From Sabethes cyaneus (taxonomy: Eukaryota > Arthropoda > Insecta > Diptera > Culicidae): 64,000 nt of DNA. The stretch covers positions 14,612,768 through 14,676,767 of the forward strand of contig NC_071355.1 of assembly GCF_943734655.1 (NCBI RefSeq), read 5' to 3'. Under the pieces are notes generated by a model. The model had not been told where the DNA came from. It saw nothing but the letters and a program-made list of their open reading frames with translations, and did no database searches. Of the stretch, positions 46,441-58,711 are shown piece by piece (positions within the stretch are counted from its first letter, which is position 1; the number at the start of each line of letters is the position of its first letter). The position numbers were made by a program, and so were the translations under genes.

Positions 46441-46649
46441 CGATTTACAACTACATAAATATTAAGTTCTCAGCATGAATATTTTATTTATTTTATATTG
46501 CCGAGTCCTCGCGTCGATGTAAAAAGACATGAAAATGTTCCAGCAGAAAACTCTCAAAGGCAAAACTTATATAAGCGTCATGGTCGTCGTTGTCGTCAGC
46601 AGTATAGAGCCGGGGTGGCACGTGTGGAATCGTTAGCAGTAAGACTGGG

Positions 46650-47490
46650 ACACATTCTGGTCGATCTGATTGAATAATTACCTTCCGTTTGGCGCAGTTT
46701 CAGCTGGGTCACGATAAAATCCGGCAATACTTGCCTACTTTAGACGTAGTTTTCGAATATTTAAGATTTCCCGCGGTGCAAAGCGAGATCCCACCTCTGA
46801 CAATGGACTTTTTTTATCCCAAATGCAACCATTGGGTCTGAGCATTACATGATTTCAACAAGACGGCACTACATTCTATACAGCACTCGAAACAATGGAC
46901 CAGTTGAGAGGCAATCATTATTTTGAGCATAAAAACTACTTTTGAAATCCAGAATGTCAATGACGACTGCTTGAACCTTATTGTTAGAAATTCTGGAAAA
47001 TCAAACGTTACACGGGTTAATTGATCATAATCTGCAATAAGTTTTTATGATGAATGGTAATTGTCAGCGATGAAAATCTAGCAAATGCAACAAAGCAATT
47101 ATATCTGTATATACGTAGGCCACATAGAGCAAGCCGAATTACTTAACATTAAAATTCAAAAATAAACAAATGTCAACGATTCGTCTCGCACTAAGATATC
47201 GTTTGCCCTTGCCGTTCGTTCATACCGAACACGATCCTTTTGCCAATCAGTGGCGCTACAACCATCATTGCTGCCATGGAACGTGCTTTACAAAACACGA
47301 CTAGAATGGTTCACCATTCTCGTTCAATGATGCTAGCGATCCTTCCGACGTTGATGATGATGATAATTCTTACCATCATCCTCCACATCGTCATCATCAA
47401 CGGGCAACAATTGTCATACGGATGATGTTTCCTCCGCGTGCTGGCTGGCTGGCTGGCGGCCGTCGCATGATGACAATAATATTCACAAAC
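46650..47490. other. No gene recognised
   Basis: AT-rich, then from 47150 a GC-richer stretch with ATGATG and CATCATC runs near 47350-47400. Confidence 0.3.
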
Positions 47491-48220
47491 TGTCGAGTCG
47501 ATTGGAAATGCGGGTGGGTTGGGTGTCTGCTGGCGGAAGGGTGCTGCTGCTGTGTGATGCGCTAGTGCCTTTTTTGTTTGCCGGTGTGATTTTCCTCCTT
47601 CGCTCGGGAACAGCCTGTCGTTCGCCTCGCCGCGCCGGCCGGTCGGGTGGGTGGCGTGGAAATTTGCCTAGTCGGATCCTGGCAATAACAAAGCGAGCGA
47701 ACTGTATGAGTGAGTGAGTGAGCGAGTAAGTGAGTAGTTCGTTGGTGGGTACGGGTGGGAGCGGGGATATGCATATCTCCAGTGTACGCTCGGTGGTATC
47801 CGAGCAGGAGGATAGAACTCCTGACAACGTTTGGTTTGTTGGTTTTTAAGTCTGAGCCGGAGATTCATTTCATTTTAAACTGTGCGGCGAAGCGGTTCGA
47901 CACGGTGCAAGGCTTCTGCGGTCTCGGCGTTCGGCAATCTCGGCACAAGTGGCTGCTGCTGCAGTGTCCTTTCGCGGCTGGGAAGGATATTTTTCAGTGT
48001 CCGTGTTTTTGTCGGTTGAGATTCGAAAAAGGGGGTGGCCAAAGTGGTAGAGCGCTCAGTTGTGTGCCGTGCTCGCAGGAAGAAACAAGTGGTTGCCGTT
48101 TAGTAGACGTGTGCTGAATCCTTGTGCTGGATCCGCGTGCTGAACATATTGGTGATTTTTATACGACAGCAAGTGAGAAGCGGCGGGAAACTAGTTTTGT
48201 GCTACCCAGAAGGTGTGTTT
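47490..48220 (+). promoter_or_regulatory. GC-rich low-repeat island, possible promoter and noncoding first exon
   Basis: Stands out from its AT-rich, repeat-laden surroundings by GC content, absence of repeats, GAGT repeats (47706-47733) and a run rich in CGG, TCGGTT and GCTGCTGC words. At 48211 CCAGAAG is followed by GTGTGT, a weak donor. A 120-codon frame (47755-48117) has no recognisable motif. It may be the 5' UTR of a plus-strand gene whose coding exons lie beyond the window. Confidence 0.25.
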
Positions 48221-48438
48221 TATTTGTTTGATCATTACAAAATCAATACAAAAAATGTGAGCATTTTGTTAATAAAATGACGACTGATTATTTATTTGTT
48301 ATCCATGATTTTACACTAAATAAACTAAATGAATTTGATCGCGAAGAATCCTAATCAACAGAATATTTCTTTGGTGATATAACATTTATGCTAGGAAAGA
48401 CAATGTTATGTTTTAAAACTGTCGTGTCATTCCAAATA

Positions 48439-50057
48439 AGGCTGATACAAATTTGAAAAAAAGTTTATGTCACCCCCCCCTTTGAAAATTTTCGAAATGT
48501 GAAGGGGCAAAAAAATGCATTTTTGCATTGCATTTTTTAGTGACAAGCGGATTTTTTCACAGTTCAATGAGTTTACATCTCTAAATTATCCAATATGTGC
48601 AAAGTTATAGTTATCTCGTTAGTCTCGATCAACTTTCTTTCACCAACTAAGCTTTCTGGTTCTGCTGCAAGTCATAGGCAACTATTGTGCTTAATCTTTA
48701 AGGTCCCGACGCGTCGTCGCGACGTCGAAAATTGGTGTCCTTGCAATCAGACTTTCGGCTTGATTCCATTTTAATTTACCATGTTTTAAAAGAACTAGAT
48801 GGAGGCAACAATCAATTAAACAATATATTAGTGAAATTTGGTACCGCTTTTGACGGAGATATTCCGATTTTTAAATTGCAGTGGGATTATTTTTTTTCCC
48901 TCAAAGGTACTAGATAAGATAAAAATAGAAACACAATTTTTCGGGGTTTCGGGGCTCAAAATTGGTCGTTTTACTCCGTAATGTCCAAGTAACTACCGTA
49001 ATTTTGGAGGTACTCAATGATACAGTTTTTACCATTCATTGGATGCATGCAGCATGCAGGATGTCACTTAACTGTTCGAAACTTGAACTTTATTGAAAGA
49101 AAATTTGTTGACAGATTCTATTTATGATGTAAATAAACCTTCAATATTTAAATTAATCTATTTTCATATAATTTTTTTTCTAGTTAAATGGTTGGTTCAA
49201 ATTATATGATGATAGCAAAATGATGATGATATAATAGTAAAATGACAACTAATTCTGCTTTCCTATTAATATTGTGTAACAGCAAGATAAGTATTCCGTT
49301 TGATATTTTTGATAACAAAAGTAGTATTCAATTTAATTCACGGCTTGGAATTTTTGCAATCATTTTTGATATTTTAACCGCTAAGTCGACCAAAATGAAA
49401 TCACACCGAGTATTCAAAATCCGTTACATCAAGATATCAAATTTTGTTTTAAATTTGCTCTAAAACTTTGCTCGGGCTGATATTCATGACTAAAAGGTTG
49501 ACCAAGAAACGTGAATAGCTTCAGAGATTTGTTTTCTTAAATCATGTCGATAGCACAGCATAAGTGTTCCAAGCAATAAAGTGGCAGGGACCTAAACTGC
49601 CATTTTCACACTATGGTTAGATTACGATACTATGTCGTGGTTACCGAGTTCTGAACTAGTAAGTGACACGGATTTCAATTATTAAAAAAGCAAGGTAACT
49701 AACCAAGTGATACGGAGGTTCAAAACAAAATTAAGATCAAGTTATACGTTTGTGGCTCTCTAAGGTGATCCTGTGGCACTCCACTATTATCAAACTGCTT
49801 CATCTCTACCAGGATGTTTACTTGCAGGATGTGCTTGGGTCGAAAATTTTTGAAGTTTGAAAGGGTTGAAATAAAATTTAACTACTGTACTAAATTTTTG
49901 TATTAAAATTTTAATAAATATGGAAAAATAAACGCTGGTTTCTTCTCTTTTGTTTGGTTATTGAAGGTTTAACATTATTATTTTTTCTGCCCCCCCCCCC
50001 CCTTCAACAATATTTTGAGACCAGGACATAAACTTTTTTTCAAATTTGTATAAGCCT
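48439..50057. mobile_element. 1.6-kb TIR element
   Basis: AGGCTGATACAAATTTGAAA followed by AAAAGTTTATGTC-CCCCCCC at the left is matched in reverse at the right end (CCCCCCCCC...GACATAAACTTTTTTT, then CAAATTTGTATAAGCCT). Inverted ends of about 34 bases each lead into a poly-C/poly-G. No clear duplication and no transposase. Confidence 0.6.
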
Positions 50058-51651
50058 AATTTGGTAATCGTGGTAAAAAAAGGACGAAAACGGGCAGATT
50101 TCATAAAATTAGGTCTATGTGTACAAGTTTTGGTTCTGAACAAAGTTTTTTACATGCACAAATTATAGTAAAATTATATTTTCATTATTCTATTATCAAA
50201 CTAAATTCAAATGTTACATTTGAAAATTCAGGATACTCTGTATTTCAACTTTCGTGCTAGTGTTCAAGATTTTAATAAATCTTTGTTTCTAAAAAATTCG
50301 ATCAAGATGTGTGAAAACAGAACATTCACAAATATTTGATATTATAAATTACAACTCAATCTTTTGTAAATTTTCAGTATTTTATAGTCAGTTAGTCATC
50401 AAGCATAAACTGAAATGAAAAATCCTTCTGGGCATACTTCCAACCTCTTTAAATTTTCATTTCAAAGTTTAGCAATATTACTACTTGTTAAAAAATCCTC
50501 TGGATTTATACCTGGACTTAATTGTTAATAGTCCTCTGGATTTATACCTGGACGTAATTTTCCGTGTATCGAAACGAGATTTTGTGACTGAACTAGTGTT
50601 ACGAATTTACGATCAGACCGTTATTTAAAACATGCTGCATGAAATCGAAAATCACCAGTCGATTCGTGAGGGTGTATTGGACGTCTGGTAAAATTTCTAA
50701 GTTTCTAAAAACTAAGTTTTCAGCCACCAATTCATAACATAACCTCTCGTTATCTTGCTGGAACCAAGAGTTGAGACCTTCAATATATTCTGACAAATTC
50801 ATCTTGCAAGATGTGAATATTAAATCAAATTCGGTAGTCGCTCAAACATTATGAAAATTAAAGATCTTTCTCCAAATTTACGAGTGGAGAACTCCTCTGA
50901 CACCTTTCGTAGGTCTCGCTAATAGCCCGTAAATCCCTCGGAACCATCGGAACAGACCATTTCCATCGTTCATTGGAAAACTATCGTACTTGGTCAGTTA
51001 TCAGGTGGTTGCACATTTATATTTCGTTCGTAATTGATCGATCAGAAGCTTCATTTCTCTTCTTTTTGGAAAAAATGGTTAGAAAATATAAAAAGCAATT
51101 AAGGTCTCCTAATTTCCTACACTCCGTGGAAAATTTTTCGACTTTTTTGGCATCGTTTCTCTAAAAAAGCCATAACTCTTGAACCAAGCATCGCAGAACA
51201 AACATTTTTGTATAAAAATGCGAGTAAATTATCTCAGAAACCCCAAACTTTGTGCAAAACATTTTACGGAGGTGGAAAATTCTAACGAAAAGTCAAAAAA
51301 AACTGTAGGAAGGAAATGTTTTGAGGGTTTCAAGGAAATGTTTTGAAATCTTTTTTTAATATAATCTAATAATCACCTAATCTAATAATCAATAAGTGTC
51401 ATAGAACACACATTCTCACTTATTCACACAAATATAAACTAATTATCTCAGCAATTCAGCAAAAATATTAGTGACAAAATATTTCCTCACAAAATTTTAC
51501 ACGGTAATGGAAAACTCCAAAGGAGAATAAAAAAAACTGTGTTCTAACGGGTGACAACTAAAATTTTGGATTTTACTCCTCAGGCTGTCAAAAACAGACA
51601 AAGATACTTGAACAAGATATGATTTAATGAAATTAAAGATAGGGTACGGGA
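50058..51651. other. No gene recognised; one 36-bp tandem duplication
   Basis: TCCTCTGGATTTATACCTGG occurs at 50496 and again at 50532. The rest is AT-rich and without coding signal. Confidence 0.4.
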
Positions 51652-51884
51652 GGGTATTTTCAGCCCATTAAGCGATGGCGTCTATTTGTCGGCCTATGGC
51701 CTAGTTCTAGTGGAAGAACAGGTGGTTTTGGCGTTCTTTTAATAAAAAAATAGTAGATTACTTACAGTTTTGAGAAAATAGTTATAACATATAAAACTTG
51801 TATGCCGGCAAAGTATATTTATTGGCGAAAGAAAAGGCAAATAGGCTGAATTTAGAAACCTGCTAAAAATACCCTCCCGTACCC
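51652..51884. mobile_element. 233-bp TA-target MITE
   Basis: GGGTACGGGAGGGTATTTT at the left and its exact complement at 51866-51884. TA flanks at 51650-51651 and 51885-51886. Tc1/mariner-type by target. No gene. Confidence 0.85.
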
Positions 51885-51886
51885 TA

Positions 51887-53112
51887 TATTGTCCATTGTT
51901 AAAAAAATTAGTGAACATTTGAAAACGGTCCGTAATCGGTTGTTCGGCGAAGCTGCCGCTTGATGTCGGAACAGGAGCGTTGTACATATTCGACAGAGAG
52001 AAGTATTGTGAGTTTCATTGAAAATTATCCACCGCGCAACTCATAAATGAAATGCTCTTTCATAATTGCCGGGTCGATTTTGATATTTTTTTTTTAAAGA
52101 GACTTTGATTTTGATATTATTGGAAGAAATTACACAGAAATCATAAAGTTTTAGTTACTTTTGACGACCCAGTTAGGTGAACAACATGCCTGTTTACAGC
52201 ATTCTGGCAACAGTTCTAGCGCGGTGTTTGCTTCAGGCGCGGTGTTTCCTTTAGACCGCGGTTAACTTTGGGCAAAGCACCCAATAATTTTCGTCGTTGA
52301 AAACAAATCATTTCCAGGAATATTTTTTTTTATCAACCGGCGGCATCAGGATTTCAGGAACCTCCACGGAACCCTTGTTGTTGAAGGCACGAAAAAGAGA
52401 AAGATGACCTCCACTGGTCTTCTGGTGGTCACTATCTTGCTTGCGAATAGTTGTTGGAAATGGTAAACAGTCGAAGCCGTAGTATTTTCGCTTTTTAAAT
52501 GTTGTACCGTATACTTTTTGCCCAGATTTCAGTGCCGTTTGTAGAAGTGTACAACGCGTTCCTGAAATACTTCTTGTTTCGACGCCGTTTTAAGCAAAAC
52601 TCGGGAAGCATAAACAAATAAAAAAATATTGGCGAAAAGAGGAGAGAGAGCTAACACATACATACTTTCATTTCTCTTTGAGCTCGTTTGTTAATGAGCA
52701 AAGGGGCCTTAAAAAACAATAAGTCTCAAGTAACAATATTAGTTTTTTGATTAACTGTATGCTGTTGTTACGACCACATTCCCTTCTTTTAAGTTTCGTA
52801 AACATGGACGACCATAATAAATCAATGAAAACCCTTACTTAGAACCAAAGAGGACTACACAGCAGGAGAGCGTTTGAACCAAATGTTAAAATCATCTATC
52901 TGTTTCTAAGTTTTACTGCATAATATCCTATCGTAGCTATAAAGAGGTAATTGCAACTTGAATGAGACTATTAGAAAAAAAATTGAGTTTTATTGTACTC
53001 TTTTATCGGTTTTATGACCAAATTTCCAAAACTGATGAGAACCTTCAGCTATAAAACCATTTTAATACCTAGTGCTCACTCTTCAGAACATTGCCCAAGT
53101 GACGTTGAATGT
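51887..53112. other. No gene recognised
   Basis: Plain AT-rich sequence. No frame over 60 codons with recognisable content, and no clear element ends. Confidence 0.35.
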
Positions 53113-53120
53113 TTTATTAT

Positions 53121-55867
53121 CATTGGCGGAACTAGGGGGGGGGGGGGGCTAGGGGGGCTCAGCCCTTCCTAGAAAGAATTTAGCCCCCCCTAGAAAAGTC
53201 GACTAAGTTTTTTAATTTTTGAAAAACCAATAGTTAGATAACTATAGGTACGAACAACTTCAGAGTAAAGATTATTTGCATGACTGCTATAAAATTCCAG
53301 GCATTTTTTTTTTCTTTTATTTTGGGTACATTTTCCACTGCGACCAGTTATTTGATCTATTGTGGCAGGCCCCAGTTTATTGTACGCCACATCAGGGTGT
53401 CGTATCACTATTAGTATGAGTGATTTCCACTTGCTGATCGACGGCATTGTCCCAATAAGGTATTATACAACGAATAAAGTTTATTGCCTTATTGGGAGAA
53501 TTCATCCATACATCCGAGGGTTGTATTAAAGTCATGTCAAAGAAAGTTTTTCTTTTATGAAGTAGTGCCACGCAATAACATAGTAGATGTTCCGCATTTT
53601 CACTTTCTAGGTTACAGAAGCGACACGTGTCATCTTCTAATTTTCCCAGTTGTTTTAAGTGATATTTACTTGCGCAGTGGCCTGTTACGAGGCCACAGTA
53701 AGTACGTAAGTCCTTTTAGACAGGCTAAGAAGTTTCTGGGTTATTGTTTTATTAGGAGATATAAATTTCTTTGATTGTCGAGCTGTCAGATTTTTTTTCC
53801 AGACATCATCAATCATTGATTTTTCCCAGTTTTTTAATTCCATTTTAATAGTACATTCTGAGACCCCACAGAATGGTTCTGGTCCAATGAAAGGTTTAAT
53901 CGATCCAGCTTTTGCCAAGTGATCCGCTTTTTCATTGCCTTCAATTCCGCAGTGCCCAGGGACCCAAAAAAGATTTATTGTGCTTTTTCTAGCCACCTGC
54001 TGCAGCAATTGAATGCATTCCCAAACCAGTTTAGACGAACACGAAACTGACTTCAGTGCTTTTAAAGCAGCCTGGCTGTCAGAAAATATACATATATTTG
54101 CATTTCTATAATTTCGTCGCAGACAAACTGTAGCACATTCAATAATTGCCTGTATTTCTGCTTGAAAAACAGTCGGCCATTGGCCCATGGATATTGATAT
54201 GTCGACTCCGGGGCCCGTTACGCCAGTTCCAACTTTGTTGTTTAGTTTAGAACCGTCAGTGTAGAAGATTATCGATCCTGGTTGAATATTGGGCCCACCT
54301 GATTCCCACTCCGTGCGACTTGTTTCTGTTACATGGAATAGTCGTTCAAAGTTATATTGTCTATCCATCCAGTCCTCATGCGTTAATATGGGATTAATTT
54401 TAAAATCCTTTAAGATACTGAGATGGCCCCTAAGGTCTCCATCAAAGAGCTTTTTTATTCTCCTCAACCTTAGTGCATTTTTCTCAGCTTCTAGTTGAAC
54501 AAATAAGTGCAGTGGAAGCAAACGTAAAATAGAGTCTAACGCTTTTGATGGCGTACTGCTAGTTGCTCCGGTTATGGAGATTGTAGCTAATCTTTGCAAC
54601 TTCTCTAGTTTCTTTTGAGCATTTTTAATCTTTGTTTTCGGCCACCAAACTAAGGCCGCATATGTTATCCTGGGTCTTACTATTGCTGTGTAGATCCAAT
54701 GAATCATTTTAGGTTTCAGTCCCCATTTATTTCCGAAAGTTTTTCTACTTATCCATAAGGCATTCATAGCCTTATTTAACATTTGATCCAAGTGTAAATT
54801 CCAGTTTAATTTGCTATCAAGAATCACTCCTAGATATTTTACTTTGGGAGAAATATTTAGTTTTGTTCCTTCTAAGTACAAGTCAGGTATTTTAGTTTTC
54901 CTTCTTCGCGTGAAAGAAATAACAGTAGTTTTTTGAGGGTTTATTGAAAGATCTCTGCACCACGATATTGTAGAATCCAGAGCATGCTGCAATCTATCTT
55001 TAATAACTTGTTCATATTTCCCACGAACTATAATTGCAATGTCATCAGCGAAACCAATTATTTCAAATCCTGACGCTTCAAGATGTGATAGTAGTTCGTC
55101 AACAACAAGTGACCACAACAAAGGTGAAAGAACTCCTCCTTGTGGGCAACCCTTTACAGTCTTTACCATGACAGTTGACATTCCATGGCTACTAGTTATT
55201 TCTCTTTTTTGTAACATTTGACAAATCCAATCTACAATAGCTTTATCGAAATTACGTTTTATCATAGCATTTTTCATTGAAGTGTGAGATGCATTATCAA
55301 ATGCTCCTTCAATATCTAAGAATACAGCCAATAAAATCTCCCTGGCTTCAAACGTCTTTTCGATTTTTGTTACGAGTGCATGAAGTGCTGTAATTGTTGA
55401 TTTACCATGTTGGTATGCAAATTGATTTTTATTTAAAGGAAAATGTTTCAAGTAATTTGACTTAATATAATCATCAATTAGTTTCTCCATCAGTTTTAAC
55501 ATTATTGACGAGAGACTGATTGGTCTCTCTTCAATAATGTTAAAACTGATGAAAACTAATGACTTTGGATCTTTTTTATCTTTTTTGTTCGCTTTTGGAA
55601 TAAAAATAACACGAATTTGTCGCCAATTTGTGGGAATATCATTTAACCGCAAGCTGGCTCTAAACATTTCAGTTAGACAAGGAGTAAGACTTCCATTACT
55701 TTTTTGAATCATTACTGGCCGGATTTCATCCTTTCCTGGAGTTTTGAATGGTTCAAATTCCAGGCATTAATGTGCATTAAATTTTAATATGCCGACGAAA
55801 TAAAACGGTTGAAAAAAATTCCGGGGGCTATAGCCCCCCCTAGAAATGAGCGCTAGTTCCGCCAATG
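53121..55867. mobile_element. hAT-like element carrying a LINE insertion
   Basis: Ends CATTGGCGGAACTAG and CTAGTTCCGCCAATG. TTTATTAT flanks at 53113-53120 and 55868-55875. Without the internal LINE the element is only about 285 bp, with G-runs and C-runs (CTAGGGGGGCT and TAGCCCCCCCTAGAAA) next to the ends. Nonautonomous. Confidence 0.85.
53306..55754 (-). mobile_element. 5'-truncated LINE with reverse transcriptase and RNase H
   Basis: A 675-codon frame at 55712-53685 has RT motifs (IPKANKKD, NQFAYQHGKSTITALH, LAVFLDIEGAFDNASH, KGCPQGGVLSPLLWSLVVDE and the catalytic FADDIAIIV). RNase H motifs follow (FYTDGSKLNNKVGTG, QAEIQAI, IFSDSQAALKAL, FWVPGHCGIEGNEKADHLAK). A frameshift near 53715 separates the C-terminal zinc-knuckle-like stretch CRFCNLESENAEHLLCYC. 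The 3' end abuts an A-rich tail (T-run on plus at 53304-53325). The 14-bp duplication AAATTCCAGGCATT stands at 53292-53305 and 55755-55768. The RNase H domain places it in the I/LOA/Outcast group; the closer clade is not assigned. It is by far the youngest-looking LINE here but lacks ORF1 and the endonuclease. Confidence 0.9.
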
Positions 55868-55875
55868 TTTATTAT

Positions 55876-56279
55876 ACTCCTATGATGGTTTTTATGACCA
55901 AAAATTGTCATAAATGCCATTATAAGCGTGCAATAAAACTCAAACTGTTCCTTGGCTGTTAAAGTAAGGTTTACAATAATGCTTCTTTAAACTGATTTCG
56001 GTGTAACTTCTGTCTTTTAAAGGAGGTTTTAACCAAATTATACAAGTGTAGTGTTAAGCATAAGTGATTTTTATGGTCCACTGAAAGCAGCAATACAGTC
56101 AATCGGATATTTCTTTAGTTGACAGAAGCCACCATCATTTGGTGCAGCTTTTCGTTCCGTTCTACAAAGCTATAAAGCAAAAAGCTGTGTTAAATAGGTT
56201 AGCCAGCTAGTGTGCTTTGTGAAGTTGAAAGCCATGGGAAGGAAAGCTCTTGATTTACTGGCAGATTACCCTGATAGAA
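55876..56279. other. No gene recognised
   Basis: AT-rich spacer between the hAT-like element and Helitron copy 2. Confidence 0.35.
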
Positions 56280-56301
56280 TCTATACCTATAAAGAAGGAT
56301 T

Positions 56302-56335
<34 letters not shown>

Positions 56336-57933
56336 CTGTGTTCCTTATAGAATCAAAAACTACTGAACCAATCGGCGTGAAAATTTGCATGTAGAGGTTT
56401 TTGGGGCCAGGAAAGGTTTTAGTGATGGTTAGAGACCCCTCCCCCCACTAAGAGGGGGGGCTCCCATACAAATGAAACATAAATTTCTGCATAACTCGAG
56501 AACTAATCAAGCAAATAGAACCAAATTTGGCATGTGGGTGTTTTCGGTGACAAGAATTTATTCTAGGGTAATTTGAGACCCCTCCCCTCTTTATAAGAGG
56601 AATTATAACTCCTCTCCCCTTTAAGAGGGGGGGTTTCCATACAAATTTCCTCATAACTCGAGAACTAATCAAGCAAATGGAACCAAATTTGGCATGTGAA
56701 GGTTTTCGAGAGCAAGAAAATTTTCTATGTTGAATTAGGACCCCTCCTCACTTTAAGAGGGGGGGCTCCTGTACAAATGAAATACCAATTTCTTCATAAC
56801 TCGAGAACTAATCAAGCAAATGGAACCAAATTTGGCATGTGTGTGTTTTTGAAGACAAAATTTTTTCTATGATGAATTGGGACCCCTCCCCACTTTAAGA
56901 GGGGGGGGGGGCTCCTATACAAACGAAATACAAATTTCCTTATAACTCGAGAGCTAATCCAGCAAATGGAACCAACTTTGGCATGTGAAGGTTTTCGAGG
57001 GCAAGAAAATTTTCTACGGTGAATTAGGACCCCTCCCCACTCTAAGAGGGGGGGCTCCTGTACAAATGAAATACAAATTTCCTCCTAATTCGAGAACTAA
57101 TCAAGCAAATAGAACCAAATTCGGCATTTGGAGGTTTTTGGAGGCAAAAATATTTTCTACGGTGAATTAGGATCCTTCCACACTTCAAGAGGGGGGGCTT
57201 CTACACAAATGAAATACAAATTTCCTCATAATTCGAGAACTAATCAAGCAAATGGAACCATATTTGGCATGTGGGTGTTTTTGGAGGCAACCATTTTTCC
57301 CATGATGAATTAGGACTTCTTACCTTTTTAGGAGGGGGGGGGGGGGCTCCCATTCAAACGAAATACAAATTTGCTCATAACTTTAGAACTAATCAAGCAA
57401 ATGGAACCAAATTTGGCATGTGAGAGTTTTAGATGGCAGAATTTTTTTTTCTGTGGTGTATTACGACCCCTTTCCCTTTTAAGAGGGTGGGCTCCCATAC
57501 AAATGAAATACAAATTTCCTTATAATTTGAGTACTAATCAAGCAAATTGAACCAAATTTAGCATGTAGGAGATTTATGAGTCTTGAATTCATTTTATGAT
57601 AGTTAGAGACCTCTCACCCCTGTGGTAGGGGGATATGGACTCTCATACAAATAAAACAGAAATTTTTGCGAAACTCAAAAACTAATCCAACTCGAGAAAT
57701 TCGAGACTCTTTCATAAAACATTAATCAATAACAAGACCACAAAAACTATCTATAGTAACACTAGATCATTCAGGACGAGCCGGTCGCGAGTGTTGCCGG
57801 TGACCCGCCGTCGGAAGCGCCGCCCACTGGGGGGCTTGCAAAACTCGAGAAGTGACAAAGATCATCCGAGATTCATGATTTATGTACAACACAGGTTAAT
57901 TTGTGGCAATACGAAGTTTGTCGGGTCAGCTAG
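56280..57933 (+). mobile_element. Nonautonomous Helitron, copy 2, complete ends
   Basis: Starts TCTATACCTATAAAGAAGGA, then a (CTGT)7 tract at about 56306-56335, and ends CGGGTCAGCTAG. It is inserted between A (56279) and T (57934), as Helitrons do (family knowledge). The interior is about eight units of 130-145 bp with GACCCCTCCCC, AAGAGGGGGGG, ACTCGAGAACTAATCAAGC and CAAATTTGGCATGTG. The short frames are by-products of these units. No Rep/helicase. Confidence 0.85.
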
Positions 57934-57934
57934 T

Positions 57935-58570
57935 AAATAAATAAATAATGAATCAATCGAAAATTTTCAACAGTTTCCGTAGTTGAACAACCTATGCGCA
58001 TTAAATTTTATCGTGCATTTTGGTGAGGTAGCCAGAATGAACGCGCCGTCGAAACAGTGCAGATTTAGTAACAACAGTTTAGTCAAAATAAATAATTTCG
58101 ATTACCTAGTTGGTTCAAATTTCAAGCAAAATTATCGTGACCGCACGTAATTGCGATCAGCGCCTAACTCCGATCACTTAACCGATATTGTCGATTTTTG
58201 GAAAATTGAATCAAAACCCGTAGTCAGTGGTAGCAAAAAACACCGTCAAAATGCGTTTTCCTTTCCTTTTACATTTTATGATAATTAATAAATACAAGTG
58301 AGTTTTAATGTTTTTTCAACATCAGCTGAATATTCACAGGTTTATAAAAATTATTCCATGAAAATGACTGATCGGAATTAACAACATGTACAAAATTCAA
58401 AACTGTGCCTAATTCCGATCAGTCGGTTTCAATGCGTCAAAGTCAAGTGTTTTCAACCATAAACGCGGATAACTTACATTCCCGTTGACAATATATTAGA
58501 ATTGACTGAAGTTTTTGAAGTGTCTTAGTAGAACGAAACCTAAAATAAATAAATAAATAAATAAATAAAT
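57935..58570. other. No gene recognised
   Basis: AT-rich; a TAAA microsatellite stands at 58541-58578 next to the palindromic locus. Confidence 0.35.
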
Positions 58571-58574
58571 AAAA

Positions 58575-58711
58575 TAAAAAGAAAACTTATCCAATTTTAT
58601 GTACATTTTATTCACGACAGATACATATTCTGTCTACGACTTGCAGGCTTCCTCAGCGTCTGTTCTCGATATACATAGTAGAATTAAATTGGATAAGTTT
58701 TCTTTTTATTT
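58575..58711. repeat. Palindromic locus with a second hammerhead-like motif
   Basis: Arms of about 25 bases (AAAGAAAACTTATCCAATTT and complement) at about 58576-58600 and 58686-58711 enclose 58613-58665. Its minus strand reads CTGAGGA, a weak stem GCCTGC/GTAGAC, AGAAT, and outer ACAGA/TCTGT segments. It is the same motif as 20165-20215 with different core damage (CTGAGGA instead of CTGATGA). Confidence 0.5.

Noticed and set aside
56420..57600. CRISPR-like array (regular 130-145-bp units).
   Set aside because: Units are contiguous diverged minisatellites of a Helitron in a eukaryotic genome, with no short repeat/unique spacer pattern.
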